From positions 28,938 through 92,937 of the forward strand of contig FOFK01000010.1 in NCBI GenBank assembly GCA_900110975.1: a stretch of DNA of 64,000 bases. Direction: 5' to 3'. The position numbers and the translations under genes are program-made. Of the stretch, positions 1 through 7,312 are shown in pieces; within the stretch, counting starts at the first letter, position 1, and the number at the start of each line of letters is the position of its first letter. Below the pieces are notes generated by a model. The model saw only the letters and a program-made list of their open reading frames with translations. It was not told the DNA's origin and did not search any database. Origin of the DNA: Lachnospiraceae bacterium RM5. GTDB taxonomy: Bacteria; Bacillota; Clostridia; Lachnospirales; Lachnospiraceae.

Positions 1-525
1 ATATTTTGAAAGTTCATTAAGAAGATTATAATCTATTGCTTCATTTGTAAATTTCTGCCATCTGTCAGTAACAATATAATATTTATCTCCTTTTTTCCTA
101 CAGCTTAAATCCAGAACAAGTCTTTCTTTTCCGGTAATTTTACATAAAGCTTTTAAATTATCCATTTTAAGGACACCTTCAGAAAAAACAAAAGATGTAA
201 CTATCACATGGCTTGCACCTTTTAAAAGATAATCTCTTGCATTTTCCAAATTTATACCACCACCAAGCTGCATTCCCATTTCATATTCTGCCAACGCCTG
301 ATATGCCTGATTTCTGGTAGCTTCATAATATTTTGAATCAGAAGAATTAAGCAAAATAATATGTCCGCCTTTTAAGTTATTTTCTTTATAAAGCTTCGCA
401 TAATAATCTGCACCCTTATCTGATACAAAATTATCCTTTGCCTTATCTCCTTCATCTTTTATAGTCGAACCTACAACCTGTTTTACACTTCCATTATGTA
501 TATCAATACATGGTCTGAATTTCAT
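1..525 (-). CDS. hisA: Phosphoribosyl-formimino-AICAR isomerase, eukaryotic HIS6-type (3' end outside window)
   Basis: Catalyses the Amadori isomerisation of ProFAR to PRFAR in histidine biosynthesis (cytosolic TIM barrel). The first 175 codons are visible; the C-terminal third lies left of the window. The start ATG at 525 has GAGG about 7 nt upstream. The N-terminus reads RPCIDIHNGSVKQVVG, followed by FVSDKGADYYAKLYKENN, LGGGIN, ASHVIVTSFVF, LDLSCRKKGD and the final WQKFTNEA. These blocks match yeast HIS6 and plant enzymes (eukaryotic HisA family, TIGR02129 type), not the usual bacterial HisA that begins IPAIDLKDG. The gene lies just downstream of a hairpin terminator ending pnp, with no room for an ordinary promoter in between. 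Identity is clear; foreign origin is inferred from the family's mainly eukaryotic distribution. Confidence 0.9.
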   Translation of the reverse strand, partial: MKFRPCIDIHNGSVKQVVGSTIKDEGDKAKDNFVSDKGADYYAKLYKENNLKGGHIILLNSSDSKYYEATRNQAYQALAEYEMGMQLGGGINLENARDYLLKGASHVIVTSFVFSEGVLKMDNLKALCKITGKERLVLDLSCRKKGDKYYIVTDRWQKFTNEAIDYNLLNELSKY

Positions 526-540
526 AATAACCTCGCATAT

Positions 541-576
541 AAAAATATGCAGGTAAACAAATAATTTACCTGCATA
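541..576 (-). terminator. Intrinsic terminator after pnp
   Basis: Perfect 12-bp inverted repeat (546-557 tatgcaggtaaa, 565-576 its complement) with a 7-nt loop. On the minus strand it is followed directly by five T. It lies between the pnp stop (583) and the hisA ribosome binding site (about 532-537), so hisA expression needs read-through or a promoter inside the hairpin. Confidence 0.85.
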
Positions 577-582
577 CGTTAA

Positions 583-2664
583 TTATTTTACATCTTTCAT
601 TGAGAAGCTGATTCTTCCCATCTTGTCTTTTCCAAGACAAACAACTTTAACATGATCTCCAAGTGTAAGATAATCTTCCACTCTGTTTACTCTTTCGTTT
701 GAAATCTTAGAGATATGAACCATTCCTTCTTTACCAGGAGCGAATTCTATAAATGCACCAAATTCCTTGATACTTATAACTTCACCTTCATAAATCTTTC
801 CTTCTTCAAACTCTGTTGTAATAATTTCAATCATCTTAATTGCTTCATCAATCTTTTCTTTATCAATTCCGCATACAGATATATTACCTTCATCAGTAAT
901 ATCTATCTTAACACCGGTTCTTTCAATGATTGTATTGATTGTCTTACCTTTTTGTCCAACAACATCACCGATAGTTGCAGGATCAATTGTAATCTGTTTA
1001 ATCTTTGGAGCATATTTGGAAACTTCTTCTCTTGGCTTAGAAATAGCAGGTTCCATACATGTTTCCATAATAAACATTCTTGCTTCTCTACATCTTGCAA
1101 TAGCACCTTCTACGATATCTCTTGTAAGACCGTGAATCTTAATATCCATCTGGATAGCTGTGATACCATCTTTTGTTCCTGTTACCTTAAAGTCCATATC
1201 TCCAAAGAAATCTTCAAGACCCTGGATATCTGTTAAGAGAACAAAATCATCATCTGTCTCACCGGTAACAAGACCACATGAAATACCGGCTACCATTTTC
1301 TTAATTGGAACTCCGGCTGCCATAAGTGACATACATGAAGCACATGTAGATGCCATTGATGTAGAACCGTTTGATTCAAATGTTTCAGATACAGCTCTGA
1401 TAGTATATGGGAATTCTTCTTCTGAAGGAAGAACTGCAATTAATGCTCTTTCAGCTAAAGCACCATGTCCGATTTCTCTTCTACCTGGTCCTCTTGAAAC
1501 TTTTGTTTCACCAACAGAATATGCAGGGAAGTTATACTGATGCATATATCTCTTAGAAACAACATTTTCATCAAGTCCGTCAACCTTCTGAGCTTCTGAT
1601 AAAGGAGCAAGTGTTACAACATCACAAATCTGAGTCTGTCCTCTCGTAAACATTGCACTACCATGAACTCTAGGAATTAAATCAACTTCTGCTGCAAGAG
1701 GTCTTATCTGTGTAATCTCTCTTCCATCAGGACGCTTATGATCTTTTAAAATCATCTTTCTTACAGTTTTCTTTTCATACTGATAAATAGCATCTGATAA
1801 AAATCCTAACCATTCTTCATTTTCAGCAAATGCTTCTTCTAATTTTTCAGTAATAGCAACAATATTATCTTCTCTTGTCTGCTTGTCATCTGTAAATACA
1901 GCTACTTCCATTTCCTCTGGTGGAACAATTTCTTTGATAGCATTAAATAATTCCTCAGGAACAACATAGCTTTCATATTCTTTCTTAGTTTTTCCAACTT
2001 CAGCTACAATACCATTGATAAATTCAATGATTTTCTGATTCATATCATGAGCCATATATATAGCTTCAATCATTTTTTCTTCAGGAATCTCATTTGCACC
2101 TGCTTCAATCATGATAACTTTCTTTGCAGTTGATGCAACTGTAAGATTTAAATCACTCTCATTCCACTGTTTCTGCGAAGGATTGATAATAAATTCTCCA
2201 TCAATAAGACCTACCTGTGTTGATGCACATGGACCATCAAATGGAATATCTGAAATTGATGTTGCAATAGAAGCACCAAGCATAGCAACAAGTTCAGGTC
2301 TGCACTCAGGATCTACTGCCATAACCATATTATTAAGAGTTACATCATTTCTATAATCCTTTGGGAATAAAGGTCTCATAGGTCTGTCTATAACACGGGA
2401 TGTAAGGATAGCATTTTCAGATGCTTTTCCTTCTCTTTTGTTAAAACCTCCCGGGATTTTTCCTACAGAATATAATTTTTCTTCATATTCCACACTAAGT
2501 GGAAAGAAATCAATTCCATCTCTTGGCTTAAGAGATGCTGTTGCCGTAGAAAGTACTGTTGTGTCACCATACTGCATAAGAGCAGCTCCGTTAGCCTGGG
2601 CAGCTACTTTTCCAATGGTAACATTAAGCATTCTTCCGGCAATTTCCATACTAAATGTCTTCAT
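583..2664 (-). CDS. pnp: Polyribonucleotide nucleotidyltransferase (PNPase)
   Basis: Phosphorolytic 3'-5' exoribonuclease acting in mRNA turnover as a trimer. The chosen start (MKTFSMEIAG, ATG at 2664) has GGAG 8 nt upstream and gives 693 residues, the usual length; an upstream in-frame ATG at 2712 would add 16 unconserved residues. Two RNase PH-like cores are visible, the second with the catalytic block GDMDFKVTGTKDGITAIQMD. A KH domain (around GDVVGQKGKTINTIIERTG) and a C-terminal S1 domain (EGKIYEGEVISIKEFGAFIEF) follow. It sits 124 bp downstream of rpsO, a common pairing, though a hairpin terminator lies between them, so pnp may rely partly on read-through or its own promoter. Confidence 0.97.
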   Translation of the reverse strand: MKTFSMEIAGRMLNVTIGKVAAQANGAALMQYGDTTVLSTATASLKPRDGIDFFPLSVEYEEKLYSVGKIPGGFNKREGKASENAILTSRVIDRPMRPLFPKDYRNDVTLNNMVMAVDPECRPELVAMLGASIATSISDIPFDGPCASTQVGLIDGEFIINPSQKQWNESDLNLTVASTAKKVIMIEAGANEIPEEKMIEAIYMAHDMNQKIIEFINGIVAEVGKTKKEYESYVVPEELFNAIKEIVPPEEMEVAVFTDDKQTREDNIVAITEKLEEAFAENEEWLGFLSDAIYQYEKKTVRKMILKDHKRPDGREITQIRPLAAEVDLIPRVHGSAMFTRGQTQICDVVTLAPLSEAQKVDGLDENVVSKRYMHQYNFPAYSVGETKVSRGPGRREIGHGALAERALIAVLPSEEEFPYTIRAVSETFESNGSTSMASTCASCMSLMAAGVPIKKMVAGISCGLVTGETDDDFVLLTDIQGLEDFFGDMDFKVTGTKDGITAIQMDIKIHGLTRDIVEGAIARCREARMFIMETCMEPAISKPREEVSKYAPKIKQITIDPATIGDVVGQKGKTINTIIERTGVKIDITDEGNISVCGIDKEKIDEAIKMIEIITTEFEEGKIYEGEVISIKEFGAFIEFAPGKEGMVHISKISNERVNRVEDYLTLGDHVKVVCLGKDKMGRISFSMKDVK

Positions 2665-2744
2665 AATACTTACTCCATTTCTTCTTCTAGTGATAAAATC
2701 ACATATATTCATAAATCAGGATTTCTCCTGAAAATACGCTAAAA

Positions 2745-2770
2745 TGCAAAAAGAAGGCGGTATAACCGCC
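2745..2770 (-). terminator. Terminator or attenuator between rpsO and pnp
   Basis: Inverted repeat ggcggt (2756-2761) / accgcc (2765-2770) with a 3-nt loop. On the minus strand it is followed by a T-rich tract (TTCTTTTTG). It probably ends part of the rpsO transcript before pnp. Confidence 0.7.
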
Positions 2771-2788
2771 CCCTGTAATTGTTCTGAA

Positions 2789-3055
2789 TTATTTTCTAAT
2801 TCCAAGTTTTTCAATTAATGAACGATATCCTTCAAGATCATTCTTTTTAAGATATGCAAGTAATCCTCTTCTCTGTCCTACAAGCTTAAGTAATCCTCTT
2901 CTTGAATGATGATCCTTTGGATGTGTTTTTAAATGTTCTGTAAGTTCTCTGATTCTTTCTGTTAAGATAGCGATCTGAACTTCAGGTGAACCTGTATCAC
3001 CAGGCTGTCTTCCGTATTTTTCAATAATTTCTGTTTTCTTTTCTTTTGATATCAT
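2789..3055 (-). CDS. rpsO: 30S ribosomal protein S15
   Basis: Binds the central domain of 16S rRNA early in small subunit assembly. The 88 residues match the family length. The hallmark block [17 protein letters not shown] is at residues 20-36, followed by [19 protein letters not shown] and a basic C-terminus ending LGIRK. The start ATG has a near-perfect AGGAGGT 7 nt upstream. In many Firmicutes rpsO-pnp follows ribF; here ribF is about 45 kb away on the same strand. Confidence 0.98.
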   Translation of the reverse strand: MISKEKKTEIIEKYGRQPGDTGSPEVQIAILTERIRELTEHLKTHPKDHHSRRGLLKLVGQRRGLLAYLKKNDLEGYRSLIEKLGIRK

Positions 3056-3281
3056 AATGTTTACCTCCTAAATATCATATGGCGTACACTTAGTAATAGG
3101 TCGGAGTATCCCAAAACCAAGTATATGCTAACTAAAAACAATAGAGATTGTAACATATATTTACCTTTTTGTCTATTATAATTTCTATTTAAAATTCCTT
3201 AAATAATGCTATTGTATTTTCTTTAGGATTTTCTTTAGGATTTTTTTTATAATCCGCCCAATCAGGAAATTATTCTTCAAA
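3056..3281 (-). other. Upstream region of rpsO, no gene
   Basis: No credible coding sequence. The part nearest rpsO would be its 5' leader. Bacterial rpsO leaders often carry S15 autoregulatory structures; a GGGATACTCC-containing stretch (minus strand, about 3100-3115) could take part, but I could not fold a convincing S15-type pseudoknot by eye. A TATACT hexamer on the minus strand near 3125 is a possible -10 element without a good -35. The remainder to 3281 is AT-rich with nothing recognised. Confidence 0.3.
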
Positions 3282-3540
3282 CAGCTATAAATTATTCTGT
3301 TTCTCTTATATTTATAGCTTTTTCTTGCCAAATATGCCTTTATTTGTCCTCAATCAGCTATAAATTATTCTATTTTCCTATATTTATAGCTTTTTCTTGC
3401 CAAATATGCCTTTATTTGTCCTCAATCAGCTATAAATTATTCTATTTTCTTATATTTATAGCTTTTTCTTGCCAAATATGCCTTTTTCACCCCTCAAAAA
3501 GCCATAATTTCTTCTATTTTCATCTTTTTTATAGCTTAAC
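3282..3540. repeat. 72-bp hairpin-bearing tandem repeat (about 3.5 copies)
   Basis: Copies begin with cagctataaattattct at 3282, 3355 and 3427 (periods 73 and 72 bp). A degenerate fourth copy starts near 3499. Each unit contains the inverted arms agctataaat and atttatagct separated by a T-rich loop, then a shared tail ending gccaaatatgcc. Copies differ by only a few bases and one indel, so the array is recently amplified or homogenised. Every unit could fold into a stem on either strand. Confidence 0.85.
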
Positions 3541-3607
3541 TGCATTATGGACTTATTTTCCATAAACATCAACAATCTGTTGACGTTTCCACTATTAGCC
3601 AAATCAT

Positions 3608-3650
3608 AAAAAAGTTATAAATGCACCAAACGTACATTTATAACTTTTTT
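3608..3650. terminator. Bidirectional-looking terminator after the ABC permease gene
   Basis: Perfect 16-bp inverted repeat (3608-3623 and 3635-3650, arms aaaaaagttataaatg and its complement) with an 11-nt loop. The stem starts with A6 and ends with T6 on both strands. It lies 24 bp beyond the stop codon of the minus-strand permease gene. Confidence 0.8.
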
Positions 3651-3674
3651 TAATTTTATATATCTTTGAATATT

Positions 3675-5750
3675 TTATTTATCTCCAAAAGAATCTCCAA
3701 AACTATGTAATGTATTCATAAGTTCTTCTGTTTTATCATTCTTTTCAATAAGCACATATATACTATCATAAGTTTTATTGCCTATCTGTATGCATGTATC
3801 CAATCTGATACTATATATATACGTATCATCATTACCAGAAAGCTCTATAAACTCATCAACATCTGTAACTGCATAATCTAAAAGTTCATCCATACACTCA
3901 AAAAATTCTTCACTTTTTTCATCTGAACCCAAATTATAATTTGCTACATTCTTGTCAACAGAAATATATAGTCCATCATATAAGTATACGTCTATATAAT
4001 CATTCTGCACAAAAAGACTTTTAAAATCATCTGTTTTATCTTTTAAGTTTATTAACTTTTTATTGCTTATAATGTCTAAAAACTCATTATATGCATTTTC
4101 TGTACTTTCATCAATTCCAATTTCTAAATAGTTTATACCAGCCTTATATAAATCAAGATATAATACACAATAACTATTTTCATTATGTACATTAAATGTG
4201 CGGGCTAATTTCTCATAATCGCTCATATTATCATAATCTTTTCTATAAGCTTCATATATTCTTGTTAAATCATTTGTATTTAAGCAATTTTCAAAAGAAA
4301 ACATATAATCATAAGAATAATTAAGCTCATCAAAATAACCTGCATCAGGAAGCTTTGGAAGAGTATATCCACTTTTTTCTTTTGTAACTGCTTTTAAAAC
4401 AGCTTTTAATCTTGAAGGTGTTATAGCTACATTTCTATAATATTTTTCTCCATTTTTTTCATAGTAACATACTCTGTAGCTTTCACCCAATTCTTCATTT
4501 TCTAATATTCCATCTCTGTTAAATCTTATTGTAGCGTCTAATGCTGCAATAAGATTTTTCATTCCAGCTTCATCTTCAACTTTTATTTTAAAATTATTAA
4601 TTCCTCTATAATATCTATAATTTGAAGAATCCATCATTATTTCTACAGCACTCATATCCTTAATCTCAGGCTTGTAATTAAGAATCCTTTTGCTTACAAT
4701 CTTTACTCCAAAAATAATGCAGACATTAAGAATAATAACAATGAATATTCCAGGTATAATCTTTATTAAATTTTTAACACTTTTTGTTGTAACTATTTCA
4801 TAAACAAAATAGAAAATAAGAATAATTACATAAAGTGAAATGATTCCTGTTTTTCCATAATCTTCAAAAATCATATTTAATGGTAAAAGACAAAGTATCA
4901 TTGTAAATACTATTCTGTAAACATCCTGTAAAAACTTATATGATGCAGCATTGCCTGCCACTTCACTTTTTCTCTTATTGAATAATATAAGTGCAGCAAC
5001 AAACATTATGGCAAAAAGTATAAATGTATAAATCTGATATTTTGCATTACCCATTTCTGTAAAATCAGAAACCGACATAAATGATGTTACTAAATTGTAT
5101 TTTCCAAAAAGAACAGGAAAGAATGATTCAACATCAAAAACATTGTACGCTAATTTGTTTATCTGATCTAAGAAAAAATCAGCAAAGATCTTTGGTGCAA
5201 GTAAGATAAATCCTGAAACTATAACATTTGATAAAAAGTTACCTGTTATTGAAACTGCCATTAAAATTCCTGCACATACAGCCATTGAAGCAATATATAT
5301 TCCTAAAAGAGTTTTAAAAATATAAGCAAAATCAAAAACTATATTTGATATAAAAATTTTTGCAAATATCACACTGAATAATGCAGCTGAAAATTCTATA
5401 ATAAATGTCCAGATCATTATTGACATGAAAAAGCTTACAAAAACACAGATCTTCTTATGCGGTATGGAATGAAAGAAATCACTTGAATTTCTTTTTAATA
5501 AAAACGAAAACAAAAACAAGGTAAGTGCAGGTACTACCAACATAAAAATAACATAATCATGCGCAAGAAAGTCCATTACAGAATAATCCATTTGTCCTAT
5601 ATAATCATCACCACTGTAGTTATAAGGAATTAAAAAAGATATTGTAAGATATATAATAAATGAAATAAATCCAAGGACTCTTAAAAGTCTCATTCCTTCA
5701 ATACATAAGGATAAATCAAAAATTTTATTTTTAGTTTTCACTTGCTTCAC
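3675..5750 (-). CDS. ABC transporter permease with large C-terminal domain
   Basis: Membrane subunit of the exporter encoded with the adjacent ATPase. The 691 residues carry about nine hydrophobic segments in the first 355 residues (for example LLRVLGFISFIIYLTISFLI and YVIFMLVVPALTLFLFSFLL), followed by a mostly polar C-terminal half of about 330 residues, probably extracytoplasmic, rich in Asp, Tyr and Asn. The arrangement resembles the YtrC/D-like or bacitracin-type permeases found next to YtrA regulators, but I recognise no specific family. The gene overlaps the ATPase gene by 20 bp, so translation is probably coupled. The substrate is unknown; an envelope-stress or peptide-antibiotic role is inferred from context. 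Confidence 0.8.
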   Translation of the reverse strand: MKQVKTKNKIFDLSLCIEGMRLLRVLGFISFIIYLTISFLIPYNYSGDDYIGQMDYSVMDFLAHDYVIFMLVVPALTLFLFSFLLKRNSSDFFHSIPHKKICVFVSFFMSIMIWTFIIEFSAALFSVIFAKIFISNIVFDFAYIFKTLLGIYIASMAVCAGILMAVSITGNFLSNVIVSGFILLAPKIFADFFLDQINKLAYNVFDVESFFPVLFGKYNLVTSFMSVSDFTEMGNAKYQIYTFILFAIMFVAALILFNKRKSEVAGNAASYKFLQDVYRIVFTMILCLLPLNMIFEDYGKTGIISLYVIILIFYFVYEIVTTKSVKNLIKIIPGIFIVIILNVCIIFGVKIVSKRILNYKPEIKDMSAVEIMMDSSNYRYYRGINNFKIKVEDEAGMKNLIAALDATIRFNRDGILENEELGESYRVCYYEKNGEKYYRNVAITPSRLKAVLKAVTKEKSGYTLPKLPDAGYFDELNYSYDYMFSFENCLNTNDLTRIYEAYRKDYDNMSDYEKLARTFNVHNENSYCVLYLDLYKAGINYLEIGIDESTENAYNEFLDIISNKKLINLKDKTDDFKSLFVQNDYIDVYLYDGLYISVDKNVANYNLGSDEKSEEFFECMDELLDYAVTDVDEFIELSGNDDTYIYSIRLDTCIQIGNKTYDSIYVLIEKNDKTEELMNTLHSFGDSFGDK

Positions 5751-6651
5751 CTCCTAAAAATACATCATCAAATGAGTAACCAAGAATTGCCATTTCATAA
5801 GTAAATACCTCTTCGAGACTTAAAGGAAGTACGTCAAGAAGCAAAGGATTTTTACCTTTCAAAATATTAACGGTCATTTCTTTATCGCCCTTTACAATCA
5901 TATTTGCAACAGAACCTGATTTAATGTAATGAAGTATTTCTAATTCTTCAAAATCTTTCTGGGTAAAATCTTCTTTAAATGCCACCTGCACCTTAAATAA
6001 AGATGTTTTTAAGTTTGAGATATCACTTTCAAATACAAGTCCGCCTTTATGTAAAAGTGCAAGCTGGTCACAGGTATCTTCTAATTCTCTTAAAGAGTGT
6101 GATGTAAGAATTGCAGTTGCCTTATTTTCCAAAACATCATCACAGATAAGTTTTTTAACAAGAGCTCTCATAACCGGATCAAGCCCGTCAAATGTTTCAT
6201 CAAAAAACATATATTCTGCATGACATGATAATGAAAGAATAACTGCTGCCTGTCTTTTCATTCCTTTAGAAAATGTATTTATTGATTTTTTTGTATTTAA
6301 TTTAAAGGCTTCCGTTAAGTAATTAAATCTTTCATAATCAAATTTCTTATAAACTGATGCATAAAGTTTTGCCATTCTTTTTAAATTTGCACCATTAAGA
6401 TAAAAAATATCATCCGGTACAAATGCTATTTTTTCCTTTATAGCCGGGTTTTCCCATACATTATCCCCATCTATTTCTATACTTCCTCCATCAGCTTTAT
6501 AAATACCGCTTAATAATCTTAATAAAGTTGATTTACCGGCGCCATTTGAACCAACAACACCATAAATAACACCTTTTTCAATATCACAGGAAACATTATC
6601 AAGCGCAGTAAAATCATCAAAATTTTTAGTTAAATTTTTTATACTAATCAT
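5731..6651 (-). CDS. ABC transporter ATP-binding protein (YtrB-like)
   Basis: ATPase subunit driving the downstream permease. Walker A is GSNGAGKST at residues 34-42, Walker B reads YMFFDETFDGLD, and the switch His is in LTSHSLRELEDTCDQ. The signature motif is FSKGMKRQ, the variant common in the drug-exporter (CcmA/YtrB-like) branch, in place of LSGGQ. The C-terminal 90 residues form a regulatory tail. It overlaps the GntR gene upstream by 8 bp and the permease downstream by 20 bp, so the three genes form one tight operon. Confidence 0.92.
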   Translation of the reverse strand: MISIKNLTKNFDDFTALDNVSCDIEKGVIYGVVGSNGAGKSTLLRLLSGIYKADGGSIEIDGDNVWENPAIKEKIAFVPDDIFYLNGANLKRMAKLYASVYKKFDYERFNYLTEAFKLNTKKSINTFSKGMKRQAAVILSLSCHAEYMFFDETFDGLDPVMRALVKKLICDDVLENKATAILTSHSLRELEDTCDQLALLHKGGLVFESDISNLKTSLFKVQVAFKEDFTQKDFEELEILHYIKSGSVANMIVKGDKEMTVNILKGKNPLLLDVLPLSLEEVFTYEMAILGYSFDDVFLGGEASEN

Positions 6652-7030
6652 TTCCTAATTTCTCCTTTTTCTCATATGCCCTGTCTACACATTCATTTAT
6701 TTCTTTCTTTTCAACCTGAGCTATAGCAAGCTCAAATACCATTTTTTCCAATTCAGATAATTTTTCTCTTTTATTCTTATTCAAAATATTCACAGCCTCC
6801 TCAGAAACAAAACATCCTCTTCCAGGAACCGAACAGATAATCCCTTTATTATCCAGTTCCGAATACGCCTTTTGTATAGTATTAGGATTAACCAAAAGTT
6901 TTGTAGCCATACTTCTTACTGATGGAATCTTATCATTTGGATTTAATATCCCTATTAAAATAAATTGCTCAACCTGTTCAATGATTTGCTCATATATGGG
7001 TTTTTCAGACATAACATCTATTTTAAACAT
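6644..7030 (-). CDS. GntR-family regulator, YtrA type
   Basis: Short (128 residues) one-domain repressor. The winged helix covers residues 1-75, with the GntR signature IPSVRSMATKLLVNPNTIQKAY and the wing SVPGRGCFVSEEA; a helical tail of about 45 residues serves for dimerisation, as in the YtrA subfamily. It is the first gene of the operon with the ABC ATPase and permease, which it probably represses. The start ATG at 7030 follows AAAGGAGG by 6 nt. Its promoter must lie within about 55 bp of the palindromic element at 7084-7207, or inside it. Confidence 0.93.
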   Translation of the reverse strand: MFKIDVMSEKPIYEQIIEQVEQFILIGILNPNDKIPSVRSMATKLLVNPNTIQKAYSELDNKGIICSVPGRGCFVSEEAVNILNKNKREKLSELEKMVFELAIAQVEKKEINECVDRAYEKKEKLGND

Positions 7031-7083
7031 GAGGCACCTCCTTTGTATTTTATAATTTTTTTCAAAATGTATATTATATTAAG

Positions 7084-7207
7084 TACGAAACCATATGTGG
7101 CAATAGCCACATATAAATTCATATATAAATCATCTTTGCAAATAAATTTGCAAGAATGATTTATATATGAATTTTATATGCCACATACGTGGCATATAGG
7201 TTTCGTA
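7084..7207. repeat. 124-bp cloverleaf palindrome, possible MITE or operator
   Basis: An outer 9-bp stem (tacgaaacc 7084-7092, ggtttcgta 7199-7207) encloses three hairpins. The left one is atatgtggc-aata-gccacatat (7093-7114). The central one has perfect 19-bp arms (7115-7133, 7156-7174) extended by ttgcaaat/atttgcaa. The right one is atatgccac-atac-gtggcatat (7176-7197). The two side hairpins carry the same GTGGC/GCCAC stem in flipped orientation. The ends are TA, as in IS630/Tc1-type miniature elements. No coding sequence. It lies between the divergent GntR and kinase genes. Confidence 0.8.
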
Positions 7208-7247
7208 TCAACTATACAGTATGTTAATTCCATATTAGCTTTTAACA

Positions 7248-7271
7248 AATTTCTATTTTAAAATAGAAATT
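7248..7271. promoter_or_regulatory. 24-bp perfect palindrome upstream of the kinase gene
   Basis: Arms aatttctatttt (7248-7259) and the exact complement (7260-7271), no loop. It lies 41 bp before the kinase start codon, and its last two bases open a TTGATG that could act as a -35 (TATAAA at 7291-7296, spacing 15, suboptimal). The position suggests an operator; no cognate regulator can be named. Confidence 0.45.
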
Positions 7272-7312
7272 GATGGTATATTATATTTTATATAAATTTT
7301 AAGGAGTGTTTT

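Noticed and set aside
715..1236. Plus-strand 173-codon frame inside pnp
   Set aside because: It is the complement of a strongly conserved gene, low-complexity (Phe, Asn, Ser, Cys rich), with no ribosome binding site.
3344..3565. Plus-strand open frame of 73 codons across the 72-bp repeat
   Set aside because: It starts with TTG, has no ribosome binding site, and exists only because the 72-bp unit is a multiple of three and lacks stops in this frame.
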